From the NCBI GenBank assembly GCA_020201525.1, contig JAIVGO010000011.1, positions 1 through 36,782 on the forward strand: a stretch of DNA of 36,782 bases, in the 5' to 3' direction. Made by a program: the position numbers and the translations under genes. The first letter of the stretch is position 1, and each line of letters starts with the position of its first letter. The notes under the pieces were generated by a model. It was not told where the DNA came from. It did no database searches and saw nothing but the letters and a program-made list of their open reading frames with translations. This document shows positions 1 through 10,716 of this stretch, piece after piece. The DNA comes from Actinomycetota bacterium. Lineage in GTDB: Bacteria; Actinomycetota; AC-67.

Positions 1-251
1 GTCATGAACTTGCGTGAGCAGCCGGGCGAGACGGCACATTTGAACGCGCGCGCTCACGTCGAGGCGCTGACGGCGCACTCCCCTGGGCTCCGTCTCGCCG
101 CGGTTGTTGCCCACAACGGAAAGCCCGCCGGCCCTCATCCGTTGCGCGTCGAGCCGGCCGACATCGCGCCGGTTCCGTTGATCCAAGCGGACTTGGCGAG
201 CGGCGGCCTTCACGATCCGGAAAAGCTTGCGACCGCCTTGAAAACTGTTCT

Positions 252-255
<4 letters not shown>
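1..255 (+). CDS. yvcK: YvcK/CofD-like gluconeogenesis factor, C-terminal fragment
   Basis: The reading frame is open from the left edge and ends at TGA 253-255, so only the last 84 residues are visible. The fragment starts with a NLREQPGET stretch followed by a helix with HVEAL. This matches the end of the YvcK family (CofD-like fold), which binds UDP-sugars and regulates carbon flux and cell-wall precursor supply in Gram-positive bacteria. The stop overlaps the next start by ATGA, so yvcK and whiA are translationally coupled. The order rapZ-yvcK-whiA is standard in Actinobacteria and Firmicutes, which supports the call more than the short fragment does. The N-terminal nucleotide-binding part lies outside the window. 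Confidence 0.8.
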
Positions 256-2229
<1,974 letters not shown>

Positions 2230-2234
2230 CAGCC

Positions 2235-3386
2235 GTGAAGCTCCGCACGCTCGACGACCTCGACGTCGCCGGGAAGCGCGTGCTGCTGCGCGCGGATTTC
2301 AACGTCCCACTGAATGACGGTGAGATCGTCGATGACATGCGCATTCGCGCGACACTCCCGACGATCGCAGCGCTTCGCGAACGCCGCGCATCACAGGTCA
2401 TCGTGTGCTCGCACCTCGGACGTCCGAAGGGCAAGCCGGATCCTGCATACACGCTCGCCCCGATCGCCGACCGATTGACGGAGCTTCTGAACGTGGCGGT
2501 GCCTCTTGCAGAGACCCCCCTCGGCCCGGTTGGTCCGGGCGCTCCAATCTTTCTCTTGGAAAATCTCCGATTCGATCCTGGAGAAGAGGCGAACGAACGG
2601 GAATTTTCCGATCGTCTTGCCTCTCTCGGTGATCTGTACGTCGATGATGCGTTCGGCGCCGCTCATCGTGCGCATGCGAGCGTTGTCGGTCTCGCCGAAC
2701 GCCTTCCGTCGGCAGCCGGCCTGCTTTTGCAAAAGGAAGTGAGTGTTCTCTCGCACTTGCTTGAAGATCCCGCCCGCTCGTTTCTCGCAATCGTCGGCGG
2801 CGCGAAAGTTTCGGACAAGCTCCCCGTGCTGTCGAAGCTTCTCGAGCACGTCGACCGGCTCGCCATCGGCGGCGCCATGTGCTTCACGTTTTTCGCCGCC
2901 CAGGGTTTCGGGGTGGGCCGATCGCTCATGGAGCCCGACCAAGTCGACGCGGTGCGAACGCTCATGCACACAGCAGGGGACCGCTTGCTGTTACCCGTCG
3001 ACGTGGTCGTGGCCGAAAAGCCGGAACCAGGCGTCGTGACGCGGACCGTCCCGATCGATGCGATCCCCGAAGACCTCGCCGGGTACGACGTCGGCTCGCA
3101 AACGTGCCGCAACTACGTCGACGCGATCCGCGCTTCGGCGACCGTGTTTTGGAACGGCCCGATGGGCGTGTTCGAGGTTTCCGAGTTCGACGGCGGTACG
3201 CGCGCGGTCGCGGCGGGGATTGCGAAAGGCTCCGCGTTTTCCGTCGTCGGTGGCGGGGACAGCGGCGCCGCGCTCGAAAAGTTCGGCTACGTCGACGAGG
3301 TGGACCACGTCTCTACGGGCGGCGGCGCTTCGCTCGAATTCCTCGAGGGCAAAACGCTGCCGGGCCTTGTACCTCTATTGGTCTAG
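2235..3386 (+). CDS. pgk: phosphoglycerate kinase
   Basis: A GTG start at 2235, five nucleotides after the gap stop, gives a 383-residue protein of typical bacterial length. It transfers phosphate from 1,3-bisphosphoglycerate to ADP. The N-domain has RADFNVPL, the substrate-binding SHLGRP loop and LLENLRFDPGEE. The C-domain has VGGAKVSDK, FWNGPMGVFE and the nucleotide-binding GGGDS and STGGGASLE motifs. There is no strong Shine-Dalgarno, so translation probably depends on coupling with gap. An in-frame extension far upstream is possible but would run inside gap and is not supported. Confidence 0.97.
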   Translation: MKLRTLDDLDVAGKRVLLRADFNVPLNDGEIVDDMRIRATLPTIAALRERRASQVIVCSHLGRPKGKPDPAYTLAPIADRLTELLNVAVPLAETPLGPVGPGAPIFLLENLRFDPGEEANEREFSDRLASLGDLYVDDAFGAAHRAHASVVGLAERLPSAAGLLLQKEVSVLSHLLEDPARSFLAIVGGAKVSDKLPVLSKLLEHVDRLAIGGAMCFTFFAAQGFGVGRSLMEPDQVDAVRTLMHTAGDRLLLPVDVVVAEKPEPGVVTRTVPIDAIPEDLAGYDVGSQTCRNYVDAIRASATVFWNGPMGVFEVSEFDGGTRAVAAGIAKGSAFSVVGGGDSGAALEKFGYVDEVDHVSTGGGASLEFLEGKTLPGLVPLLV

Positions 3387-3452
3387 TCGCCTGGAATAGC
3401 TCGCCGGGGCTATGCATGCCGATCTGGCGCTCCTCGCATAGGATTTCGCGCC

Positions 3453-4229
3453 ATGACGACACGGAAACCGTTTATTTGTGGCAACTGGAAGATGCATAAA
3501 ACCCACCTCGAGGCGATCGCCCTCGTGCAGAAGGTCCACTATCTATTGCGTCCTCAAGATCACGATGCCGTCGAAGTCGGCGTCGCGCCGGCGTTCACGG
3601 CGCTTCGCAGCGTTCAAACCGTTATCGAATCCGACAACATGCCGATCAGCCTCGGTGCGCAAAATTGCCACTGGCAAGACCACGGCGCTTTCACCGGTGA
3701 AGTGTCACCCGGCATGTTGGCAAAGCTGAAATGCCAGTATGTGATCGCCGGGCATTCCGAGCGCCGTGCGCTTTTCGGCGAGACCGACGAGACGGTGAAC
3801 AAGAAAGCGAAAGCGATCTTCGCCGCCGGCATGACGCCGATCGTCTGCATCGGCGAGAGTCTCGAGCAAAAAGACGCAGGGCTGACCGAAGAGATCGTCG
3901 GCACGCAAGCGCGCGCATCCCTGGCGGGTCTCACTAGCGAGCAACTCGGTCAATTAGTGATCGCATACGAACCGGTGTGGGCGATCGGCACCGGGCGAAA
4001 CGCGCTCCCCGAAGACGCGAACCAAACGATCGCGCTCATCCGCAAGATCGTCGGCGAGCTCGGCGGTGCGCCCGCGGCCAATGCGGTTCGCATTCAATAC
4101 GGCGGAAGTGTAAAAGCCGCGAACATCGCGAGCTTCATGGCGATGCCCGACATCGACGGCGCGCTCGTCGGCGGCGCGTCGCTGGATGCCGAAGAGTTCG
4201 CGCTCATCGTCCGCTACCGCGGTGACTGA
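3453..4229 (+). CDS. tpiA: triosephosphate isomerase
   Basis: The 258-residue TIM barrel interconverts dihydroxyacetone phosphate and glyceraldehyde-3-phosphate. N11 and K13 lie in GNWKMHKT, the electrophile H101 in IAGHSERR and the catalytic base E173 in AYEPVWAIGTG. The phosphate-binding IQYGGSV and GALVGGASL motifs are at the end. A 66-nt spacer separates it from pgk, with only a weak Shine-Dalgarno (AGGAT, 3440-3444). In many actinobacteria secG follows tpiA directly; here secG lies almost 10 kb further on (see 14004). Confidence 0.97.
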   Translation: MTTRKPFICGNWKMHKTHLEAIALVQKVHYLLRPQDHDAVEVGVAPAFTALRSVQTVIESDNMPISLGAQNCHWQDHGAFTGEVSPGMLAKLKCQYVIAGHSERRALFGETDETVNKKAKAIFAAGMTPIVCIGESLEQKDAGLTEEIVGTQARASLAGLTSEQLGQLVIAYEPVWAIGTGRNALPEDANQTIALIRKIVGELGGAPAANAVRIQYGGSVKAANIASFMAMPDIDGALVGGASLDAEEFALIVRYRGD

Positions 4230-4289
4230 TGGGCAACAACGTGCACTCCTGCAGTTGGCCGACAGGCCGTTCAATTCATGGGGCCCAAC

Positions 4290-4332
4290 GATTTCTCAGA
4301 TCTGACACAAAAGAGATCAGATCTGAGAAATC
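4290..4332. repeat. perfect 16-bp inverted repeat with 11-nt spacer
   Basis: The arms at 4290-4305 (GATTTCTCAGATCTGA) and 4317-4332 are exact reverse complements, separated by an A-rich 11-nt spacer. This lies in the 154-nt gap between tpiA and apgM and is more AT-rich than its surroundings. It could be a bidirectional terminator or mRNA-stability hairpin for the glycolysis operon, an operator, or the trace of a small mobile palindrome. No U-run follows on either strand, so a classical intrinsic terminator is not clear. No second copy was found in the window. Confidence 0.7.
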
Positions 4333-4383
4333 TTCCGGGTCATCTGTCCATGCCGCACGGCCCGCACGAAGGGTGTCGCAAGC

Positions 4384-5664
4384 ATGAACAGCATCATCTA
4401 CACGATTTTGGACGGCCTCGGTGACGATCCGTGTGAAGAGCTCGACGGACGAACGCCCCTCGAAGCCGCCCACACGCCGAACCTCGACGCGCTCGCCCGA
4501 AAGGGTCGCAACGGGTACGTGTACACCGTCGGCAAAGGCATCGCACCGGAATCCGACATCGCCGTGTTTGCCATGCTGGGATACGACCCGCGTCAATATC
4601 ACTCGGGACGAGGACCGCTCGAAGGGCTGGGCTCAGGCATGGACGTCCGGGACGGCGATCTTGCCTTCCGCGTCAACTACGCAACCGTCGAAAGCAACAT
4701 GAAGATCGTCGACCGTCGCGTCGGCCGTGACCTCACCAGCGAGGAAGCCAAGAAGCTTGCAGACGAGGTGAACGCGAAGCTGAAGCTGTCCGGTGCGAGC
4801 GCCGAGCTGAAGGCGACCGTCGAGCACCGCGGTGTCGTCCTCATCCGCCGCGACGGGGGACCGCTCAGCGCGGAAGTTACCAACACCGACCCCGCGTACG
4901 CCCGCGAAGGTGCGCTCGGTGTGGCGAAGCTCACGTTCGAGCCGTACGTTCAGCCGTGCGAACCGCTTCCCGGTCACGAAGACGACGAGCGTGCCCGCGC
5001 CGCCGCCGATCTCACGAACGAGTGGGTGAAACGCTCGCATGAGATCCTCGACGCAAGTGACGTGAACGCGCAGCGCAGGAAAAGGGGCAAGCTTCCCGGC
5101 AACGTCATCCTTATGCGCGACGCCGGGGACCACCTCCCGAAGCCTCCGAGCTTCGAAAGCCGCTACGGGGCACGGTGGGGGTGTTTCGTCGAGATGCCCG
5201 TCGAGCGAGGAATTTCCCTCGTGCTCGGTATGGGCCAGGTCGAGGTGCCGATGAAAGGTGCCGGCACGTTCGAGGAGCAGTACGGCGCCTGGGCCGAAAC
5301 CGCGCTCGAGGCGATCGCGGAATACCAAGGCCTCTACATCCACATCAAGGGCCCGGACGTACCGGCCCACGACGGTCGCGCCGAAGACAAGCGAGACGTC
5401 ATCGAGGCCATCGACGCTGCGTTCTTCGGAACGCTGCTCCCGGCTGCACCAAAGAACGTCATACTCGCAGTGACCGCGGACCACTCAACGTCGTGCCCCA
5501 AGAAGGCTCATACCGACGACCCGGTGCCGCTGGTCATCGCCGGCCCTGGAGTGGGAGAGGACGCCGTGATGACGTTCGGGGAGACGGCCAGCAAAAAGGG
5601 GTCGATCGGCCTCGTGCAGGGCGTCGACATCATGCCCCGGCTGATGGAGCTCGCTCGCGGATAG
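4384..5664 (+). CDS. apgM: 2,3-bisphosphoglycerate-independent phosphoglycerate mutase, archaeal type
   Basis: The 426-residue protein belongs to the alkaline-phosphatase superfamily. It interconverts 3- and 2-phosphoglycerate, the step after the gap-pgk products. The N-terminus has DGLGDDP, GRTPLEAAHTPNLDALA and the catalytic-serine region APESDIAVFAMLGYDP with GRGPLEGLG. Near the C-terminus are KGPDVPAHDG and TADHSTSCPKKAHTDDPVPL, which supply metal ligands. This is the ApgM length and pattern rather than the roughly 510-residue GpmI. A weak GAAGGGTG site lies about ten nucleotides upstream of the ATG. Its place after gap-pgk-tpi fits a glycolysis/gluconeogenesis role. The protein is clearly in this family, but some members act on other phosphonate or phospho-sugar substrates. 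Confidence 0.88.
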   Translation: MNSIIYTILDGLGDDPCEELDGRTPLEAAHTPNLDALARKGRNGYVYTVGKGIAPESDIAVFAMLGYDPRQYHSGRGPLEGLGSGMDVRDGDLAFRVNYATVESNMKIVDRRVGRDLTSEEAKKLADEVNAKLKLSGASAELKATVEHRGVVLIRRDGGPLSAEVTNTDPAYAREGALGVAKLTFEPYVQPCEPLPGHEDDERARAAADLTNEWVKRSHEILDASDVNAQRRKRGKLPGNVILMRDAGDHLPKPPSFESRYGARWGCFVEMPVERGISLVLGMGQVEVPMKGAGTFEEQYGAWAETALEAIAEYQGLYIHIKGPDVPAHDGRAEDKRDVIEAIDAAFFGTLLPAAPKNVILAVTADHSTSCPKKAHTDDPVPLVIAGPGVGEDAVMTFGETASKKGSIGLVQGVDIMPRLMELARG

Positions 5665-5715
5665 CCCGGCTCAGAATCGCAGGTCGTATGCGGTATCTGG
5701 TCGCCGGGGGTTACC

Positions 5716-5743
5716 TTGCGCCCGAGCGGCCCTGTGATATTGT
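5716..5743 (+). promoter_or_regulatory. possible promoter for the peptide-transport operon
   Basis: TTGCGC (5716-5721), a 16-nt spacer and TATTGT (5738-5743) resemble a housekeeping promoter. The site lies in the 263-nt gap between apgM and the first lipoprotein gene. It would give a long leader containing a CCCCC/GGGGG hairpin (5746-5760) and a CCGAAAGCG/CGCTTTTCGG hairpin with one bulge (about 5779-5806). The -35 match is weak. Confidence 0.3.
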
Positions 5744-5927
5744 CGCCCCCGGTGTGGGGGTGGACAGTTTGAAAACCCACCGAAAGCGTCCTTCACGCTT
5801 TTCGGGAACGGAACGCATCCCAGCCGTCCTGATGAACGGACGATCTCCACCGGCTTCCCCACCAAACGGTCGCGGGCCATGACACAGCCCGAGACTGCGC
5901 TCTGACCGTTTCGAAAGGAGGCACGAC

Positions 5928-7559
5928 TTGGACGCACTGAAGCAGAGCACTCCGGTTCGGGTGTTCCTGTTGCTGTTTGCCGTCGCGATCTTCACCGCGG
6001 CATGCGGCGGCGGGGGTGGAACTTCCGGAGAAAGGATCAAGGGAGGCACGATACGTGTTGAGGAGAGCGAGCCGGACTCGCTGGACGCCAACACGGCAGA
6101 CGACTCCGAGCAGATCGTGATCGAGCACCAGCTCTACCGCGGTCTCGTGGACTACAACAACACGACCGCCAAGGTTCAACCGGCCGTCGCGGAGAAGTGG
6201 GACGTCAACGCGAACGCAACCGAATTCACGTTCCACCTTCGCAAGAGCGCCGTTTTCTCCAACGGTGAGCCGTGTGACGCTCAAGCATTTGTTCGCGGTT
6301 GGAGTCGCGCAACCTCGAAGGCGCTTGCTTCGCCGGTCGCGTACCACGCAGCCGGGATCAAGGGCTTTGCCGACCAGCAGTCGGGCAAGACGACGACGCT
6401 TTCCGGCATCGAAGCAGTCGACGCGACTACCTTCAAAGTGACGCTGGCCGCTCCGGACGGAGACTTCGTCGTCCGCACCGGTCACCCGGTCTTCTCGCCT
6501 GCACCGAAGGAAGAGACGATCGCAGGCCAGAAGCCGTCGTGGGCAGAGAACCCGATCGGCAACGGCCCGTTCATGATGAAGGAAGCGCAGAAGCACAACC
6601 AAGTCATCTCGCTGGTCCCGAACCTGAAGTACTACGGTGCCAAGCCGTTTGCCGCGGAAGTGGATTACAAGATCATCGCGGACTTCGACACGGCATACAC
6701 CGACTTCACCCGCATCCCGCCGGAGAAGTTCAAGGAAGCCAAGGCTGCGAACCCCGGCAAGTACATCATCCGTCCGACGGCGGGTATCAACTACATCTCG
6801 CTGAACATTCTGAACGGAGCCGACAAGAACGCCGACTTCCGTAAGGCTGCGAGCCTCGCCGTCGACCGGCAAGCAATCTCGAACGCCGCTTTCTCCGGCC
6901 TGAACGTTCCGGCAACCGGCATCATCCCGCCGGCGCTGCCCGGGTACCGCAAGCCGGACGCGAGTGGCGTCGGCCCGTGCAAGTTCTGCCGCTACGACCC
7001 GACGCAGGCCAAGCAGCTGTTCACGTCTTCGGGCGTGAGCAAGACGACGCCGATCCTGCTGAGCTTCAACGGCGGAGCGGGTCACGAAATCTGGATGCAG
7101 GCGGTTGCGAAGCAGCTGGAGACGAACCTCGGCGTCAAGACGAAGCTCGAGGCGTTCCAGCCATTCAGCAAGTTCATCACGTTCCGCAACGGTGCGGCGG
7201 CCAACGGCCTCATGCGTAATGCGTGGGGCATGGACTACCCGACGCCGGACAACTTCCTGTACCCATTGTTCGACTCGCGTTCCGACTCGATCAAGGCCGG
7301 CGGAGACAACTCCACGCACTACAACAACCCGGCCTTCGACAAGCTGATCGACCAGGCCCGAGCGGAAACCGACACGGCGAAGCGTCTGAAGAACTACCAG
7401 GACGCTGAGGACCTCGTCCTCGCGGACATGCCCGTCATCCCTATGTGGTGGCGTACGCAGTTCCGTCTCGCCGCGCTCGACAAGTGGGGCGGCCTCGCGA
7501 TGAACGCTTTCGAGGAGCCGACCGTTGAAACCGCCTTCTTGAAGAAGGCATCGACGTAA
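5928..7559 (+). CDS. dppA: ABC transporter peptide-binding lipoprotein (SBP_bac_5), first of four
   Basis: This is a 543-residue DppA/OppA-type extracytoplasmic solute receptor. The TTG start at 5928 is chosen because AAAGGAGG lies at 5914-5921, six nucleotides upstream. A signal peptide ends in the lipobox FTAAC with lipidated Cys26, followed by a Gly-rich linker. The family signature appears as GGTIRVEESEPDSLD, then LYRGLVDYN, YTFHLR-like and NGPFMMKEAQ segments. A CKFC pair at about residue 350 precedes YDPTQAK. It delivers peptides, or a related solute, to the permeases encoded directly downstream. A strong hairpin after the gene could keep its transcript more abundant than that of the permeases, as is common for binding proteins. 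Confidence 0.92.
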   Translation: MDALKQSTPVRVFLLLFAVAIFTAACGGGGGTSGERIKGGTIRVEESEPDSLDANTADDSEQIVIEHQLYRGLVDYNNTTAKVQPAVAEKWDVNANATEFTFHLRKSAVFSNGEPCDAQAFVRGWSRATSKALASPVAYHAAGIKGFADQQSGKTTTLSGIEAVDATTFKVTLAAPDGDFVVRTGHPVFSPAPKEETIAGQKPSWAENPIGNGPFMMKEAQKHNQVISLVPNLKYYGAKPFAAEVDYKIIADFDTAYTDFTRIPPEKFKEAKAANPGKYIIRPTAGINYISLNILNGADKNADFRKAASLAVDRQAISNAAFSGLNVPATGIIPPALPGYRKPDASGVGPCKFCRYDPTQAKQLFTSSGVSKTTPILLSFNGGAGHEIWMQAVAKQLETNLGVKTKLEAFQPFSKFITFRNGAAANGLMRNAWGMDYPTPDNFLYPLFDSRSDSIKAGGDNSTHYNNPAFDKLIDQARAETDTAKRLKNYQDAEDLVLADMPVIPMWWRTQFRLAALDKWGGLAMNAFEEPTVETAFLKKAST

Positions 7560-7575
7560 GGAAATAACGGGAGTT

Positions 7576-7609
7576 CGAGAGGGTCCGCGAAGTGGCGCGG
7601 ACCCTCTCG
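7576..7609 (+). terminator. 14-bp GC-rich hairpin between lipoprotein and permease genes
   Basis: CGAGAGGGTCCGCG and its exact reverse complement flank the hexaloop AAGTGG, starting 17 nt after the lipoprotein stop. There is no following U-tract, so it is more likely an mRNA-stabilising or attenuating stem than a full intrinsic terminator. A TACAAT -10-like hexamer (7626-7631) lies just after it. Confidence 0.6.
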
Positions 7610-7625
7610 CTTCCCGGCCTGGTGC

Positions 7626-7631
7626 TACAAT
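7626..7631 (+). promoter_or_regulatory. possible -10 element before dppB
   Basis: TACAAT in the context CTGGTGC-TACAAT-TCGTCCCCC lies 41 nt before the dppB start. The same flanking pattern (CTGGT, A/T-rich hexamer, C-rich discriminator) appears before secG and tRNA-Leu. No convincing -35 is visible. Confidence 0.3.
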
Positions 7632-7672
7632 TCGTCCCCCGCAGGAGCAGGATCGAAAAGGGGTGAGGCCCG

Positions 7673-8608
7673 GTGGGCCGGTTCATCATTCGGCGGTTGC
7701 TTCAGATGATCCCCGTCGTTTTCGGGGCGACTCTGATCCTTTTCGTGATGCTCTTCGCGCTCGGCAACCCAATCGATAGCATCGGCGGCGAGCGAAATCT
7801 CGATCGGAGTGTCCGCCAGACCATCATCGACAAGTACCACCTCGACGACTCGCTCCCGAAGCAATACATCAGCTACATGGGCAATCTGGCCAAGGGCGAC
7901 CTCGGCGAATCGATTCTGCAGCGGCGCCCGGTGAAGCGAATCCTCGGCGACGGTATGCCGTGGTCGCTGAAGCTGGCTCTTACCGCGATTGCAATCGAGA
8001 CCTTTTTCGGCATCGTCGCCGGGGTTATCTCCGCAGTGAGGCGATACAGCTTCCTCGATGTGTTTACGACCATTGGGACGAGCGTGCTCGTTGCTATTCC
8101 TGTTTTCTGGCTCGGCCTTATGTTGCAATTGTTATTCGGCGTGTTCTTACGCAACACTTTCATCCACTTACCCGTGTCGGGAGTAGACGCCGGGTGGCGG
8201 AGCTTCATCCTTCCGGCTCTGACTCTCGCCAGTGTTTTCACGGCAATCACCGCGCGTCTCACTCGCACGACGATGCTCGAGGTCATGCGCCAGGATTACA
8301 TCCGCACTGCCGCCGCGAAGGGGCTGCCGGAACGGACGATCGTCTATAAGCACGCGCTCCGCAATGCGATGATCCCCGTCATCACCAACATCGGCCTGGA
8401 CTTCGGATCTCTCATCGGCGGCGCGATTCTTACGGAGACGGTGTTCAGCTGGCCCGGCATCGGTCGCGAGCTCGCGCTGGCGGTGCTCCGAAAAGACAAT
8501 CCGATCGTCATCGGCGGAACGATCATCTTGATCATGGCCTTCCTCCTCGTAAACTTGCTCGTCGACATCTCGTACGGCTTTCTCGATCCCCGAATCAGGT
8601 ACGACTAG
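7673..8608 (+). CDS. dppB: peptide ABC transporter permease, DppB/OppB family
   Basis: The GTG start at 7673 follows AGGGGTGAGG. The 311-residue membrane protein has a first helix near residues 10-32, a periplasmic loop and about five further helices. The cytoplasmic EAA loop is visible as YIRTAAAKGLPERTIVYKHAL near 210-230 and contacts the ATPases. The C-terminus DISYGFLDPRIRYD is typical of DppB. It forms the translocation pore with the next gene product. The TAG stop is part of the TAGGAG that serves as the dppC Shine-Dalgarno, so the two genes are tightly coupled. Confidence 0.95.
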   Translation: MGRFIIRRLLQMIPVVFGATLILFVMLFALGNPIDSIGGERNLDRSVRQTIIDKYHLDDSLPKQYISYMGNLAKGDLGESILQRRPVKRILGDGMPWSLKLALTAIAIETFFGIVAGVISAVRRYSFLDVFTTIGTSVLVAIPVFWLGLMLQLLFGVFLRNTFIHLPVSGVDAGWRSFILPALTLASVFTAITARLTRTTMLEVMRQDYIRTAAAKGLPERTIVYKHALRNAMIPVITNIGLDFGSLIGGAILTETVFSWPGIGRELALAVLRKDNPIVIGGTIILIMAFLLVNLLVDISYGFLDPRIRYD

Positions 8609-8616
8609 GAGCACCC

Positions 8617-9642
8617 GTGGCCAAAGACATGAAACGAGGCGCTACAGATATGCCACCGGTCGGCGCGATCAGCGACGAGCAGGTGGAGGATGTCCTGACG
8701 CCGGACCAGCAAACGATGGCCGGCACGGCCACCGCGATATCGACGAGTGCAGGAGTCCCGGCGTCGACGGCGGCCGGCGCGGAGGTCGCGCTCACTCTCT
8801 GGGGCGACGTCTGGCGGCGCCTGCGAAAGAACCGTTTGGCGATAATCGGCCTGGGTATCGTCGGAGTCCTCCTCATCACGGCTGTCTTCGCCCCGCTCAT
8901 TGCGCCGTACGACACGAACGACCAGCGGATCGACGTCGCGAGCAGGTGCAGCGGTCCGTGCGCGCCGACGTTGAAGCACTGGATGGGAACCGACCAGCTC
9001 GGCCGCGACCAATTCAGCCGCATCGTGTACGGAGCGCGCGTCTCGGTCATCGTCGGGGTATTCGCAGTCGGTATCGCGCTCGCGCTCGGTCTCGCGCTCG
9101 GTGCGCTTTCTGGCTACTTCGGAGGCGCGATTGACGCACTGGTCATGCGAATAGCCGACGTTTTCTTTGCCTTCCCTTATGTGCTTGCTGCAATTGTGCT
9201 CATCATTGCCATCGGGCAAGGGGTGGGCAGCATCGTGGTCGCCATCGGAATCTTTGCGTGGGCCACGATCGCGCGATTACTTCGCGCTTCGATCCTGAGT
9301 ACGAAGGAGACCGAGTACGTCGAAGCGGCGCGCGCGCTCGGCGCGAATCACTGGCGGATCATCACTCGTCATGTGATGCCGAACTCGATGGCTCCGGTCA
9401 TCGTGTACGCGACGATTTTGATCGGTTCGGCAATCCTGACCGAAGCGGCGCTGTCTTTCCTCGGCATCGGGGTCGTCCCGCCGACGCCGGCATGGGGATA
9501 CATGGTGAACGCCGGCAAGCCGTTCCTGACGACGCGCCCGTACATGATCATCTTCCCCGGCATCGCCATCGTGTTCACGGTACTCGGGTTCATCTTCCTC
9601 GGCGATGGCCTCCGGGACTCGATGGATCCCAGGCTCCGATAA
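8617..9642 (+). CDS. dppC: peptide ABC transporter permease, DppC/OppC family
   Basis: The 341-residue protein starts at GTG 8617, eight nucleotides after dppB. The first 60 or so residues are a low-complexity Ala/Thr/Ser/Gly stretch, longer than the usual DppC N-terminus. Then come OppC_N features (WRRLRKNRLAIIGLGIV, APLIAPYD, HWMGTDQLGRDQFSRIVYGAR) and the permease core with EAA loop YVEAARALGANHWRIITRHV. The C-terminal IFLGDGLRDSMDPRLR is the classical DppC ending. It pairs with DppB in the membrane. The stop abuts the GTG of dppD. Confidence 0.95.
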   Translation: MAKDMKRGATDMPPVGAISDEQVEDVLTPDQQTMAGTATAISTSAGVPASTAAGAEVALTLWGDVWRRLRKNRLAIIGLGIVGVLLITAVFAPLIAPYDTNDQRIDVASRCSGPCAPTLKHWMGTDQLGRDQFSRIVYGARVSVIVGVFAVGIALALGLALGALSGYFGGAIDALVMRIADVFFAFPYVLAAIVLIIAIGQGVGSIVVAIGIFAWATIARLLRASILSTKETEYVEAARALGANHWRIITRHVMPNSMAPVIVYATILIGSAILTEAALSFLGIGVVPPTPAWGYMVNAGKPFLTTRPYMIIFPGIAIVFTVLGFIFLGDGLRDSMDPRLR

Positions 9643-10716
9643 GTGGCGGAAATCGTCGAAGCACCGGTGGGCGGAGAGGAAGCTACCTCCGCCCAAACAC
9701 GGCTTCCGTTTGAATCTGCCGATTCCTTGCTCGTCGTGCGCGACCTCGTTGTTCACTTTCATACAGACTTCGGTGTCGTGAAAGCCGTCGACGGCGTGAG
9801 CTATTCGGTGAACGCGGGCGAGACGCTCGCGATCGTCGGCGAGTCCGGTTCCGGCAAGAGCGTGAATGCGTCTGCCGTGCTGGGCTTGGTTCCTCCGCCG
9901 GGCAAGGTGCACCGAGGCGAAATCATTTTCCAGGGCCAAGACATGCTGAAGCTCGACGATCAAAGGCTGCGCGAGATTCGCGGCAACCGCATCGGCATGG
10001 TGTTCCAGGATCCACTTACGTCCTTGAACCCTGTTTTCTCCGTCGGGGCGCAAGTGAGCGAGGCCGTCCAAATCCACGAGGGGCTTGCGCGCAAGGATGC
10101 GCGCGAGCGAGCGACCGAGCTGCTATCCATCGTCGGCATTCCACGCTCACGCGAGCGGTTCGACGACTATCCGCACCAGTTTTCCGGTGGCATGAGGCAG
10201 CGCGTGATGATTGCGATGGCCATAGCGATGAAGCCGGCGCTTTTGATCGCGGACGAGCCGACGACCGCGCTCGACGTCACCGTCCAGGCGCAGATCCTCG
10301 ATCTCCTCGGCTCGCTGCAGCAAGAGTTCGGGATGGCGATGATCCTCATCACGCACGACCTCGGTATGGTCGCCGATCAGGCCGACACCGTGGCCGTCAT
10401 GTATGCCGGAAGCATCGTCGAATACGGAACGGTCGACGACATCTACTACCGTCCGCTGATGCCGTACACGCTCGGGCTCATGGCGTCGGTCGCGCGCATG
10501 GACCAGGCGCGGAGTGGCCGTCTCCGGCCGATTCGCGGCCAGCCGCCGAGCTTGATCTTCCGGCCACCGGGATGCCCATTCCACCCGCGGTGCGATTACG
10601 CGCGCGAGGTGTGCTGGCAAGAGCAGCCGGAGCTGCTGGAGTACGACCAGCAGCATCTGGCTGCATGCCACTTTGCCGGCAATCTTCCGGAACCGATTCG
10701 AAAGGACGAGCCTTGA
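9643..10716 (+). CDS. dppD: peptide ABC transporter ATPase, DppD/OppD family
   Basis: The 357-residue ATPase starts at GTG 9643 directly after the dppC stop. Walker A is GESGSGKS (66-73), the ABC signature FSGGMRQR, and Walker B with D-loop [12 protein letters not shown]; the switch histidine is in ITHDLGMV. The C-terminal oligopeptide/dipeptide domain has the Cys-containing [14 protein letters not shown] segment found in family members that carry an iron-sulfur cluster. Its last codons overlap the dppF TTG start. It powers the DppBC pore together with DppF. Confidence 0.95.
   Translation: MAEIVEAPVGGEEATSAQTRLPFESADSLLVVRDLVVHFHTDFGVVKAVDGVSYSVNAGETLAIVGESGSGKSVNASAVLGLVPPPGKVHRGEIIFQGQDMLKLDDQRLREIRGNRIGMVFQDPLTSLNPVFSVGAQVSEAVQIHEGLARKDARERATELLSIVGIPRSRERFDDYPHQFSGGMRQRVMIAMAIAMKPALLIADEPTTALDVTVQAQILDLLGSLQQEFGMAMILITHDLGMVADQADTVAVMYAGSIVEYGTVDDIYYRPLMPYTLGLMASVARMDQARSGRLRPIRGQPPSLIFRPPGCPFHPRCDYAREVCWQEQPELLEYDQQHLAACHFAGNLPEPIRKDEP

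Noticed and set aside
5179..5882. Plus-strand frame overlapping the end of apgM and the following gap
   Set aside because: Arg/Pro-rich out-of-frame reading of apgM; no start site or domain.
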